This document shows positions 40,154 to 48,914 of a stretch of DNA of 64,000 nucleotides, in pieces. Source of the stretch: Micromonospora sp. NBC_01699 (lineage in GTDB: Bacteria > Actinomycetota > Actinomycetes > Mycobacteriales > Micromonosporaceae); NCBI RefSeq assembly GCF_036250065.1, contig NZ_CP109199.1, forward strand, positions 7,938,083 through 8,002,082, written 5' to 3'. Under the pieces are notes generated by a model. That model saw nothing but the letters and a program-made list of their open reading frames with translations, did not search any database and was not told the DNA's origin. The translations under genes were made by a program, and so were the position numbers. Every line of letters begins with the position of its first letter. The stretch's first letter is position 1.

Positions 40154-42346
40154 CTAGCCGGCCGTACCGGCGGGTTCGGGCTGTCCCTGGGTGGTCGGCT
40201 TGACCGAGCGGAGCAGGACGGTGGCGACGTCGATCACCTCGACCTGATCGCCCGCCCCCTTGCCGTTCACCCCGTCGCTGATCATCGTGGTGCAGAACGG
40301 GCAGCCGACCGCGATCGTCTTCGCGCCGGTCGAGATGGCCTCCTCGACCCGCTCGACGTTGATCCGCTTGCCGATCCGCTCCTCCATCCACATCCGGGCG
40401 CCGCCGGCACCGCAGCAGAAGGAACGCTCGCTGTTACGCGGCATCTCGGTCAGCCCGTCGGCCGCCGCCGCGCCGAGCACCTCACGCGGGGGCGTGAAGA
40501 CCCGGTTGTGCCGGCCCAGGTAGCAGGGGTCGTGGTACGTGACGCCGCCGTCGATCGGCGCGACCGGGGTGAGCTTGCCGGTGGCGACCAGGTGGGCCAG
40601 CAACTGGGTGTGGTGCACGACCTCGAACTGGCCGCCGAGTTCGCCGTACTCGTTGCCGAGGGTGTTGAAGCAGTGCGGGCAGGTCGCGACGATCTTGCGT
40701 TTGGCCGGCTCCCGGTCGCCGAACGCCTCGTTCAGCGTCTCGACGTTCTGCTGGGCGAGCATCTGGAAGACGAACTCGTTGCCGATCCGCCGGGCCGGGT
40801 CGCCGGTGCAGGTCTCGCCCTCGCCGAGGATGGCGAAGTTGACCCCGGCCTCGTGCAGCAGGGTCGCCACCGCGCGGGTGGTCTTCTTGGCCCGGTCCTC
40901 GAACGCCCCGGCACAGCCGACCCAGAAGAGGTATTCGAAGTCCTCGGTCTCGCCGACCCGGGGCACCTCGAAGTCGAGCCCCTTGGTCCAGTCCTCGCGG
41001 GTGTTCGGCGGGGCACCCCACGGGTTGCCCTTGTTCTCCAGGTTGCGCAGCATGACGCCCGCCTCGGGCGGGAAGTTCGACTCGATCAGCACCTGGTAGC
41101 GGCGCATGTCGACGATGTGGTCCACGTGCTCGATGTCGACCGGGCACTGCTCGACGCAGGCGCCGCAGGTGGTGCAGGACCAGAGCACGTCCGGGTCGAT
41201 CACCCCGCCCTCCTCGGCCCCACCGATCAGCGGCCGGTTCCCCTCGGCGAGGGACAGTACGTCCAGGTGGGCGAGCTGGGCCTGGGTCGCCTTCTCCTCA
41301 CCGGTCAGGTCCTTGCCCCCACCGGCCAGCAGGTACGGCGCCTTCGCGTACGCGTGGTCGCGCAGGCTCAGTACGAGCAGCTTCGGCGACAGCGGCTTGC
41401 CGGTGTTCCAGGCCGGGCACTGCGACTGGCACCGACCGCACTCGGTGCAGGTGCTGAAGTCCAGCAGTCCCTTCCAGGTGAACTGCTCCACCTGGGCGAC
41501 CCCGAACTGGTCCTTCTCCGGGTCGGCCTCCTCGAAGTCGAGGGGCTTGCCCTCGCTCATCATCGGCCGCAGCGCACCGAGCCCGGAGCCGGGCTTGCCG
41601 GGGTCCCGCTTGAAGTAGATGTTGAAGAACGCGAAGAACCGGTGCCAGGCCACACCCATGGTCACGTTCAGCGCGATGACGATCACCCAGGTCATCGAGA
41701 TGATGATCTTCACCATGGCGGTGACGCTGGTGCCGTCCGACCAGTCCGGCAGCACCGCCCCGACGGCGTGGCTGACCGGGGTGGCCCAGGCCGGGAACTC
41801 GAAGTGGTCGCCTGCGACCTTGAAACCCCGGATCAGGAAGCCACAGACGAGCACCGCCAGCACCACGGCCTCGACGAAGTAGCCCTGCCACATGGTCGAG
41901 CCGGTGAACCGGGACCGCCGCTCCGGGTTACCGGGACGGTTGCCCAGCCGGATGGCGATCAGCACCAGGATGCCGACCGTACCGAGGATGCCGATGATCT
42001 CGGTGGCCAGGCCGTACACCAGCCAGTGGCCGACCACCGGCAGCCCGCCGGTCGGGGTGACCACCTCGAAGTACGCCTCCAGCACCAGCAGCGAGAGCAC
42101 CATGAAGGCGACCATCACGAGCCAGTGCGCGGCGCCGACCACGCTCCAGCGCAGCATGCGGGTGTGCCCGAGCGTCTCGGTCAGCATCGTCCGGGTACGC
42201 AGGGCGCGGTCACCGAAGCGCGTCGGGTCGGGCCGACCCGACCGGATCACCGCCAGCATCCGTTGCACCGCGCGGACCGCCAGCACCACCGCCACCACGG
42301 TGATGGTGGCGGCGACGGCCGTGGTGACGATCTGGACGCTGCCCAT
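40154..42346 (-). CDS. membrane FeS oxidoreductase, ETF:menaquinone oxidoreductase-like (FadF type)
   Basis: This 730-residue protein has an N-terminal heme-type membrane domain of about six helices, a ferredoxin-like pair of [4Fe-4S] motifs (TCTECGRCQSQCPAWN and SCTTCGACVEQCPVDIEH), and CCG domains of heterodisulfide-reductase type (WVGCAGAFEDR, HDPCYLGRHNRV, SFCCGAGGARMW). This is the architecture of Bacillus FadF/YwjF-type proteins that pass electrons from ETF to menaquinone during fatty-acid oxidation; that function here is inferred. ATG 42346 follows GGGAGG by seven bases. Its promoter carries the same palindrome as the acyl-CoA dehydrogenase. Confidence 0.88.
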   Translation of the reverse strand: MGSVQIVTTAVAATITVVAVVLAVRAVQRMLAVIRSGRPDPTRFGDRALRTRTMLTETLGHTRMLRWSVVGAAHWLVMVAFMVLSLLVLEAYFEVVTPTGGLPVVGHWLVYGLATEIIGILGTVGILVLIAIRLGNRPGNPERRSRFTGSTMWQGYFVEAVVLAVLVCGFLIRGFKVAGDHFEFPAWATPVSHAVGAVLPDWSDGTSVTAMVKIIISMTWVIVIALNVTMGVAWHRFFAFFNIYFKRDPGKPGSGLGALRPMMSEGKPLDFEEADPEKDQFGVAQVEQFTWKGLLDFSTCTECGRCQSQCPAWNTGKPLSPKLLVLSLRDHAYAKAPYLLAGGGKDLTGEEKATQAQLAHLDVLSLAEGNRPLIGGAEEGGVIDPDVLWSCTTCGACVEQCPVDIEHVDHIVDMRRYQVLIESNFPPEAGVMLRNLENKGNPWGAPPNTREDWTKGLDFEVPRVGETEDFEYLFWVGCAGAFEDRAKKTTRAVATLLHEAGVNFAILGEGETCTGDPARRIGNEFVFQMLAQQNVETLNEAFGDREPAKRKIVATCPHCFNTLGNEYGELGGQFEVVHHTQLLAHLVATGKLTPVAPIDGGVTYHDPCYLGRHNRVFTPPREVLGAAAADGLTEMPRNSERSFCCGAGGARMWMEERIGKRINVERVEEAISTGAKTIAVGCPFCTTMISDGVNGKGAGDQVEVIDVATVLLRSVKPTTQGQPEPAGTAG

Positions 42347-42413
42347 GCCCTGGCCTCCCGGTGTACGACGTGCCCGGCGACTGGCACGACCGCGGGGGTG
42401 CGATCGTGTTTGC

Positions 42414-42443
42414 AGCCTACGCGCTAAGTTACCCACTGGTAAC
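42414..42443 (-). promoter_or_regulatory. promoter of the FeS oxidoreductase with overlapping palindrome
   Basis: On the minus strand GTTACCAGTGGGTAAC (complement of 42428-42443) is a 16-bp palindrome. TTACCA within it, 17 bp and TAGGCT (complement of 42414-42419) form a promoter, so a bound regulator would cover the -35 region. Confidence 0.7.
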
Positions 42444-42627
42444 GTGGGATTTCTCGCAGCCGGATACGCCGCCGTACGGACACCCTAGGCGGAGCCGGTC
42501 GGGACCTGCCGCGCCGGTCAGGGTGCGCGTACGCCGAGCCGGCGCCCGCGGGACGGTGCTGGCGCCGGCTGAACCGACCGACCTACCCGTACGGGACGGT
42601 CAGCGCGGGATGTCGTGCGAGATCTGT

Positions 42628-42650
42628 CTGATCCGGTTCGACCGGATCAG
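42628..42650 (-). terminator. terminator hairpin at the crgA stop
   Basis: CTGATCCGG and CCGGATCAG pair perfectly around TTCGA. The stem includes the crgA stop codon. A second GC-rich hairpin (AGCCGGCGCC/GGCGCCGGCT, about 42537-42570) lies 60 bp further on. Confidence 0.7.
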
Positions 42651-42910
42651 CGCCAACGGGAGAGCAGGGCCAACGAGCCCACCATGCCCCCGAAGCCGAT
42701 CGCGAGGTTCCAGTAACCCCAGCTCTGAACGGGGTAGAGGGTCTCGGAAAGGTAGTAGACCACCAGCCACGCGATGCCAAAGACGATCAAGCTGACCGCG
42801 GTGATGGGCAGCCAGATCGGGCTAGGCTTGCGGGTCGCCGCCGTGCCCGAGGGGCGCACGTCGGTCGGGGGGGTGTAGACCTTTTTCTTGCGGACCTGCG
42901 ACTTCGGCAC
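42647..42910 (-). CDS. crgA: cell division protein CrgA
   Basis: This 87-residue protein has a basic N-terminus (MPKSQVRKKKVYTPP) and two membrane helices (PITAVSLIVFGIAWLVVYYL and IGFGGMVGSLALLSRW), with the conserved YWNLAIGFGGM. CrgA interacts with FtsZ, FtsI and other divisome parts and helps recruit septal peptidoglycan synthesis in actinobacteria. The location beside the pknB/pbpA cluster is conserved. Its strand is opposite to the DUF881 gene that follows. Confidence 0.95.
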   Translation of the reverse strand: MPKSQVRKKKVYTPPTDVRPSGTAATRKPSPIWLPITAVSLIVFGIAWLVVYYLSETLYPVQSWGYWNLAIGFGGMVGSLALLSRWR

Positions 42911-43130
42911 GGCGCTCCTCCTGAGGGGGTGGCGATCCTCGTCCGGCCTGACAACCGGACGCAGGGGCGACGGTCCATGGCCAATAATGTTCGACAGCTA
43001 GCGTAGTCGCGATGGCCCGATCAGGCCATGAACGGGGCCAACCGGTTGCTCCCGGTGAACGGATCCGGCTACCGGGTGGGACACGGCGCCCACGGTACGA
43101 GAGATCGACACGATGGGGAGGACGGGCTCG

Positions 43131-43940
43131 GTGGAGTACACAACGGGTGTCATCTCCTGGCGCAAGGTGCTCCGTCGGGCGGTTGTCGGGCTACTGCCCC
43201 GCCGCTCGGGGCAGCGACGGCCCGGCTGGTCGGCCGCTGTGCCGTTGATCGCACTCGCCGCCGGTCTCCTCTTCACCACCTCGGCGACCACCGCGAACGG
43301 CACCTCGCTGCGGGAGGACCGCCGACCCGAACTCGCCCAGCTGATGAAGGACCGCCGGGACCAGGTGGTGGCCACCGAGAAACAGGCCGCGGACCTGCGG
43401 GCGCAGGTGGAGCGGCAGACCGAGTCGCTGGCCGGCTCCGACGCGCCGGTCGCCGCCCAGCGCGACCGCGCCGCCGCCAGTCGGGTGGCGGCCGGCTTCA
43501 CCGCCCTGGCCGGGTCGGGCCTCGTGGTCGAGCTCAATGACGCTCCCCGGCTCGGCGACGACAGCCGGCCGGCGAACGCGAGCAACGACGATCTCGTGGT
43601 CCACCAGGGCGACGTGCAGGCGGTTGTCAACGCTCTCTGGGCAGGTGGGGCCGAGGGCATGTCCATCATGAACGTCCGCGTGCTCGCCACCAGCGCGGTA
43701 CGCTGCGTAGGAAACACCCTGTTGCTACACGGACGGGTATATTCGCCGCCTTTCAAGATCACCGCAATTGGTGACCCCGCCGCCCTACAGCGGGCCCTCG
43801 CCGCCTCCGAGGGCGTCCGGTTGTTCAAGGACGCCGTGGACCACTTCCAACTCGGATACCAGGAGACAGTGGAGTCCAGCGTGACCGTGCCGGCCTTCGA
43901 GGGGTCAACCGGGCTGCGTACCGCCCAGGTGCCGGGGTGA
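43131..43940 (+). CDS. DUF881 family membrane protein
   Basis: This 269-residue protein has one N-terminal membrane helix ([19 protein letters not shown]), a coiled-coil stretch and the DUF881 domain ([60 protein letters not shown]). DUF881 is a conserved extracytoplasmic component of the actinobacterial division cluster, role unknown. GTG 43131 is favoured because GGGGAGGA lies eight bases upstream; ATG 43113 is the alternative. It overlaps the sortase start by 4 bp. Confidence 0.9.
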   Translation: MEYTTGVISWRKVLRRAVVGLLPRRSGQRRPGWSAAVPLIALAAGLLFTTSATTANGTSLREDRRPELAQLMKDRRDQVVATEKQAADLRAQVERQTESLAGSDAPVAAQRDRAAASRVAAGFTALAGSGLVVELNDAPRLGDDSRPANASNDDLVVHQGDVQAVVNALWAGGAEGMSIMNVRVLATSAVRCVGNTLLLHGRVYSPPFKITAIGDPAALQRALAASEGVRLFKDAVDHFQLGYQETVESSVTVPAFEGSTGLRTAQVPG

Positions 43941-46075
43941 GTTCGATCAGCGGCGACCCGTCGCACGACGAGCGCAATGGACGCCATCGTGCCCCGGACG
44001 CCGACGACCAGACCATGGTGATCCCCCGCTTCACCGATCCTGGTCCCCCCTCTGCCTCGACCCCGGCCGCTCCCCCGACGATCACGCCCCCCGCCGAACC
44101 GGGGCCGACGCCGGTGTCTCCGGCCCAGCACAACGGCACCACGAGCCCCGGCCGAACCCGCCCGTCGACCCCGGTCACCGCACCCGCCGTCCCGACCACG
44201 GGCGGCCCGACGGCGGCGACCCGGGACCTGACGGTGCCGACCCGGGACCCGACGGCGGCGACCGTGGACGCGACGGTGCCGATCCCCAGCGTCGGGGCGT
44301 TCGGGCCTGCAGCCCGGCCCGCGAAGTCGACCACCGCACCGTCCGACGGCCCGGCCAGGGTCTGGCCCGGTACGGTCGGGCCCACCGGTACGGCGTTGAC
44401 CGGCCCTCCACCCGCCACCGGCGAGACCGGACCGGTCGCCGCCACTGCGATCGCTCCCGGCACCGGGTCGGAGCCGCAAGCCTCCGGACATCTCCGCCCC
44501 GCCCCACCCGAACGCGCCCGAACGATGCCGGTCCCGTCCGAACGCGCCCGAACCATGCCGGTCCCGTCCGAACGCGCCGAGCCGGCCACGCCCGGACCAC
44601 CCCGACCGCCTGCCCCACCCCGCCCGCCTGCGCCACCCGGTTCGTCCGAACCCACCCAGCCGATTCCCGGCCCGGCCGACCGCACCGAGCCCATCCCGGG
44701 GCGATCCGACCGCACCCAGCCCGGTCCGGGCTGGTCTGACCCTGCCCGAGGCGGCGCCACGGGGGCATTCGAACGCCTTCAGGCCGCTCTGGCGGCACCC
44801 GACCGCGCCCAGGCCACCACGGGGCCGGCTGACCGTTCCCCAAGCACCGCAGGGCAGCCTGACCGCGCCCGGGCCGCCGCAGGGCCGGCTGACCGTACCC
44901 AGCAGATCCCCGGAGCGGCCGAGTGGGCGGCCCTGGGCGCGGAGTGGCAGCCGACGGCAGCGACCACGGCGGCCACCGGAGCCGGACCGAGCACGCCCGC
45001 GATCCGGCCACCACTGCCCGCCTCGCCGCCGAGACGGCCCCCGGCCACCCCACCGCGGCCGGACAACTCAACGATGATCATTTCGGCGGTGCCGGCCGGG
45101 GATCCGTCGGCGACGACCCTGCTGCCGGCGGTAACCCCTCGGAAACCGAAACCGAAGTCGAAGCCGGAGGCGCACGTCACGACCCTGCTGCCGATCGTGA
45201 GCGGCGGGGGACGGACGAAGCGGGAGCCGACCGACGGCGACCAGCGCCCGGACACGGACCGGGACGGCCCGGACGACAAGGCCGGGGCCGATTCCAGATC
45301 ACGACGGGGTGAGCGGGTGGTGAAACTTCGCCCGGAGCGTACGGACGAGGGCTACAAGAGCGTCTACTCGGAGTTGACCCGACCGACCATCGGCTCGCGG
45401 ATCCGCACCGGGCTCCGGTTCAGCGGCGAACTCATGATCACATTCGGCCTGGTCATCCTGCTCTTCGCCGGGTACGAGATCTGGGGCAAGTCGGTCATCG
45501 TCAACGCCCACCAGAGCGACCTGAGCCAGGAACTTGAGCAGGCCTGGGCGGACGAGCCCGCACCGGACCCGACCGTCGGCCCGACCCAGGGACCCGGAGT
45601 CGCCCCGCCCAAGGCGCCACCCGGTGGAAAGCCGATGGCCTCGCTCTACATCCCGAAGCTCGACAAGAGCTGGGTCGTGGTCGAGGGCGTCACCCAGAAG
45701 GACATCCGGTACGCGCCCGGCCACTACCCGAACACCGCCCTGCCCGGTCGGGTAGGCAACTTCTCGGTCGCCGGCCACCGCAACAAGGCCACCTTCTGGC
45801 GGCTGGACGAGTTGAAAGACGGCGACGTGATAGTGGTCGAGTCAAAGACCGACTGGTACGTCTACAAGGTCACCGACAACATCATCGTCAAGCCGACCCA
45901 GGTCGAGGTGGTCGCGGCCGTACCGGGTAAGCCCAAGGCCAAGGCGACCAAGGCGATGCTCACGCTGACCACCTGCAATCCGAAGTTCGACAACTACCAG
46001 CGCCTGATCGTGCACGCCGAGTTGGCCCGTACCCAACCGAAGTCGGCCGGGCAACCGGACGAGCTGAAGGGCTGA
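43937..46075 (+). CDS. class E sortase with a very long disordered N-terminus
   Basis: This 712-residue protein has a normal sortase at its C-terminus: membrane helix ([19 protein letters not shown], near 500), substrate-side blocks [33 protein letters not shown] (catalytic His), and [20 protein letters not shown] with the catalytic Cys, plus a late Arg in RLIVHAELA. The first roughly 480 residues are Pro/Thr/Ala/Arg-rich with degenerate repeats (PSERART type) and cytoplasmic by topology. Class E sortases anchor proteins at LAXTG-type signals. The start GTG 43937 overlaps the upstream stop as GTGA. Confidence 0.92.
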   Translation: MSSISGDPSHDERNGRHRAPDADDQTMVIPRFTDPGPPSASTPAAPPTITPPAEPGPTPVSPAQHNGTTSPGRTRPSTPVTAPAVPTTGGPTAATRDLTVPTRDPTAATVDATVPIPSVGAFGPAARPAKSTTAPSDGPARVWPGTVGPTGTALTGPPPATGETGPVAATAIAPGTGSEPQASGHLRPAPPERARTMPVPSERARTMPVPSERAEPATPGPPRPPAPPRPPAPPGSSEPTQPIPGPADRTEPIPGRSDRTQPGPGWSDPARGGATGAFERLQAALAAPDRAQATTGPADRSPSTAGQPDRARAAAGPADRTQQIPGAAEWAALGAEWQPTAATTAATGAGPSTPAIRPPLPASPPRRPPATPPRPDNSTMIISAVPAGDPSATTLLPAVTPRKPKPKSKPEAHVTTLLPIVSGGGRTKREPTDGDQRPDTDRDGPDDKAGADSRSRRGERVVKLRPERTDEGYKSVYSELTRPTIGSRIRTGLRFSGELMITFGLVILLFAGYEIWGKSVIVNAHQSDLSQELEQAWADEPAPDPTVGPTQGPGVAPPKAPPGGKPMASLYIPKLDKSWVVVEGVTQKDIRYAPGHYPNTALPGRVGNFSVAGHRNKATFWRLDELKDGDVIVVESKTDWYVYKVTDNIIVKPTQVEVVAAVPGKPKAKATKAMLTLTTCNPKFDNYQRLIVHAELARTQPKSAGQPDELKG

Positions 46076-46078
46076 GCC

Positions 46079-46369
46079 GTGTACGCCTGGATCTGGCGAC
46101 GACTACCATTTGGCCTGGTCGGCAAGCTGGTCGGCTCGGTCGCGCTCACTGCGGCGACGGTGGCTCTGCTCTGGTACGTGGTGTTTCCCTGGGCCGAGCC
46201 GCTGCTGCCGTTCGACGACGTACAGGTGACCCAGGACGGCGGCGGCCCCGACGGGGTCGACTCCGGCGAGGACGCCGGCGTCGGCGGCGACCCGGCGACC
46301 GGCGGCGACCACTCGGTGCCGTACGACACCGATGCGAACAACACCCCGCCCCCCAGCCCGAACAGGTAA
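46079..46369 (+). CDS. small membrane protein downstream of the sortase
   Basis: This 96-residue protein has a membrane helix (GKLVGSVALTAATVALLWYV) followed by the motif PWAEPLLPFDDVQVT and an acidic Gly-rich tail. Small proteins with this segment are conserved between the sortase and the glutamine amidotransferase in Micromonosporaceae, so a role in the wall complex is possible. GTG 46079 lies 3 bp after the sortase stop. No catalytic motif is seen. Confidence 0.75.
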   Translation: MYAWIWRRLPFGLVGKLVGSVALTAATVALLWYVVFPWAEPLLPFDDVQVTQDGGGPDGVDSGEDAGVGGDPATGGDHSVPYDTDANNTPPPSPNR

Positions 46370-46373
46370 CCCG

Positions 46374-47024
46374 ATGCGCGTCCTGGTGATCGACAACTAC
46401 GACTCCTTCGTCTTCAATCTGGTCCAGTACCTGGGCCAGCTCGGAGTCGACTGCGAGGTACGCCGCAACGACGAGATCGAGCTCGCCGAGATCGGCCGGC
46501 TCGGCGTCGCCGGGGTGCTGCTCTCACCGGGACCGGGTACGCCCGAACGCGCCGGCATCTGCCTCGACGTGGTTCGCGAGTACGTGGGTGTCCTACCGAT
46601 CTTCGGTGTCTGCCTGGGCCACCAGGCCATCGGTGTCGCCTTCGGGGCCACCGTGACCCGCGCCCCCGAGCTGCTGCACGGCAAGACCTCCCAGGTGCAG
46701 CACAAGTCGGTGGGGGTGTTGGCCGGCCTGCCCGACCCGTTCACCGCCACCAGGTACCACTCGCTGGCCGTCCTGCCGGAGACGCTGCCCGACGAGATCG
46801 AGGTGACCGGCTGGACCGAGTCCGGCGTAGTGATGGCGATGCGGCACCGAACGCTGCCGATCGAGGGGGTGCAGTTCCACCCCGAGTCGGTGCTGACCGA
46901 GGGCGGTCACCTGATGCTGGCCAACTGGCTGGCCGCCTGCGGCCACCCGGAGGCACTCGACCTGGCCCCCGCGCTCGCCGCCGAGGTCGACGCCCGCCGC
47001 CGCTCGGCCTTCGTCACCGTCTAG
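46374..47024 (+). CDS. glutamine amidotransferase subunit (PabA/TrpG type)
   Basis: This 216-residue protein is a class I glutamine amidotransferase: RVLVIDNYDSFVFNLVQYLG at the start, LLSPGPGTPERAG, nucleophile Cys in FGVCLGHQAIGVAFG and the His-Glu pair in GVQFHPESVLTEGG. It supplies ammonia for aminodeoxychorismate or anthranilate synthase. This gene sits at the same place in other actinobacteria, next to pknB. Which partner (PabB or TrpE) it serves cannot be decided. ATG 46374 lies 4 bp after the upstream stop. Confidence 0.92.
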   Translation: MRVLVIDNYDSFVFNLVQYLGQLGVDCEVRRNDEIELAEIGRLGVAGVLLSPGPGTPERAGICLDVVREYVGVLPIFGVCLGHQAIGVAFGATVTRAPELLHGKTSQVQHKSVGVLAGLPDPFTATRYHSLAVLPETLPDEIEVTGWTESGVVMAMRHRTLPIEGVQFHPESVLTEGGHLMLANWLAACGHPEALDLAPALAAEVDARRRSAFVTV

Positions 47025-47102
47025 CCACGGCCGCGTCTCTCCGGGCGTGACCCGGCGGCGGCCGTACCCCTTCTTTCGACGGCGGAGCGAACCGCCGCCG
47101 TG

Positions 47103-48914
47103 CTAGCGGATGCCGCTCCTGGTCGGCCGCACGCTCGGGATCGGGTTGGGGATGACCGGCGTGCCGCCGCCCGCGCCAGTGCCACCGGTCGGCGTCGGAG
47201 TGGGTGTCGGGGTGGTCGGATTCGTGGGCGGCTGTTCCCGTGCCTGGGTCACGGTGAGCACGATCTCGGTGCCGGGGGCCCGCTTCTGACCCTGGCCGAT
47301 GCTCTGCTTCTCCACCCGTCCGGCGTCCTGCGGGTCGACCTTCGAGCCGAACACGATCCGCACGTCGAACCCGAGGTTGTCCAGCGTGTTCTCGGCGTCG
47401 TCGCGGGACTCGCCGACCACGTACGGGACGGTCTTGAGGTTGCCGGTGGCGACCTCGACGGTGACCTTCGAGCCCTTCGGAACCGACGCGTCCGAGCCGG
47501 GCGTGAGCTTGAGCACGGTGCCCTCTTGCTTGTCGCTCAGCACGTCCTTGCGTACGGGCTCCAACCCGGCCGCCTTCAACGCCGCGGCGACGTTCTCGTA
47601 CGGGTTGCCGACCTGGTTCGCCGGCACCTTCACCGACTCCGGTCCCCCGCACAGACGCAGGGTGACCGCGGTGTTCGGCTGGACCGCCTGCCCCGCGCCC
47701 GGATCCTGCGAGACGACGGTGTCCTTGACGCAGGTGTCGTTGAACTCCCGATCACCGAGGGTGGGCCTGAATCCCTGCTTCTGAAGTGCGGCGACGGCGA
47801 CCGCCTCGGACTGCCCGACCACCGCCTGCACTTCGATCGTGTTCGACTTGCCGTTTTGGTAGATCAGCAGACCGGCCACCAGTGCGATCACCGCGAGTAC
47901 GCCGAGCCCGCTGAGGGTGGCGAGCACCCAGGCCGAGGCACGGCGGCTACGCGGGTCGCCGACCCGGGCCGGCGCCGGTCGGGTTCCGCCGCCACCGGGG
48001 CGGCTGACGCCGGCCGGCGGTAGGGCGCTGGTCTCGTCGTCGCGCAGCACCGGGGTGGCCATGACCGGTCGACCGGCCGCCGCCCGGAGCAGGTCGGCGC
48101 GCATCTCGCCGGCACTCTGGTAACGGTTGAGCGGGTTCTTGGACAGCGCCTTGAGCACTATCGCGTCGATCGGCGGGGTGACGTCCCGGTTGATGTCGCT
48201 CGGCGCCGGCGGGTCCTCCCGTACGTGCTGGTACGCCACGCTGACCGGGCTGTCGCCGACGAACGGGGGGTGTCCGCAGAGCAGTTCGAAGATCACGCAG
48301 CCGGCCGCGTAGACGTCCGACCGGGCGTCCACCGGCTCGCCGCGGGCCTGCTCGGGCGAGAGGTACTGGGCGGTTCCGATGACGGCGCTGGTCTGTGTCA
48401 TCGTGGTGGCACCGCTGGCCAGGGCCCGCGCGATGCCGAAGTCCATGACCTTGACCTGGCCGTTGAGGGTGAGCATCACGTTGCCGGGTTTGATGTCCCG
48501 GTGGATGATGCCGTGCCGGTGGCTGAACTCCAGCGCGGCGCAGATGTCGGCGGAGAGCTCCAGGGCGCGCCGGGGCATCAGCCGCCCCTCGGCGGCGAGC
48601 ACCTCCTTGAGGGTGCGCCCGTTGACGAACTCCATGACGATGAACGGCAGCGTCTCGCCGGTCGGGGCGATTTCCTCGCCGGTGTCGTAGACGGCGACGA
48701 TGGCCGGGTGGTTGAGGGACGCGGCGTTCTGCGCCTCCCGGCGGAAGCGCATCTGGAAGGTGGCGTCCCGAGCCAGGTCCGTACGCAGCATCTTGATCGC
48801 GACGTCCCGGCCGAGCCGGAGGTCGCGCCCCCGGTGCACCTCGGCCATGCCGCCGTAGCCGAGCAGCTCGCCGACCTGGTACCTGCCACCCAGCAGGCGG
48901 GCCTGCGCAGTCAT
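47103..48914 (-). CDS. pknB: Ser/Thr protein kinase PknB with PASTA domains
   Basis: This 603-residue protein has a cytoplasmic kinase domain (GGYGGMAEVHRG-like loop, VAIKMLR, catalytic HRDIKPGN, DFGIAR), a membrane helix (VLATLSGLGVLAVIALVAGL) and three extracellular PASTA repeats ending in a Pro/Thr tail. PASTA kinases sense muropeptides or lipid II and phosphorylate cell-wall and division proteins. It overlaps the stop of pknA by 4 bp (ATGA), and the whole block points away from the sortase genes. Its mycobacterial counterpart has four PASTA repeats; here I count three. Confidence 0.95.
   Translation of the reverse strand: MTAQARLLGGRYQVGELLGYGGMAEVHRGRDLRLGRDVAIKMLRTDLARDATFQMRFRREAQNAASLNHPAIVAVYDTGEEIAPTGETLPFIVMEFVNGRTLKEVLAAEGRLMPRRALELSADICAALEFSHRHGIIHRDIKPGNVMLTLNGQVKVMDFGIARALASGATTMTQTSAVIGTAQYLSPEQARGEPVDARSDVYAAGCVIFELLCGHPPFVGDSPVSVAYQHVREDPPAPSDINRDVTPPIDAIVLKALSKNPLNRYQSAGEMRADLLRAAAGRPVMATPVLRDDETSALPPAGVSRPGGGGTRPAPARVGDPRSRRASAWVLATLSGLGVLAVIALVAGLLIYQNGKSNTIEVQAVVGQSEAVAVAALQKQGFRPTLGDREFNDTCVKDTVVSQDPGAGQAVQPNTAVTLRLCGGPESVKVPANQVGNPYENVAAALKAAGLEPVRKDVLSDKQEGTVLKLTPGSDASVPKGSKVTVEVATGNLKTVPYVVGESRDDAENTLDNLGFDVRIVFGSKVDPQDAGRVEKQSIGQGQKRAPGTEIVLTVTQAREQPPTNPTTPTPTPTPTGGTGAGGGTPVIPNPIPSVRPTRSGIR

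Noticed and set aside
40508-42427. A 639-codon plus-strand open frame antisense to the FeS oxidoreductase
   Set aside because: The minus strand encodes an unmistakable FeS/heme protein; the plus frame has no motif.
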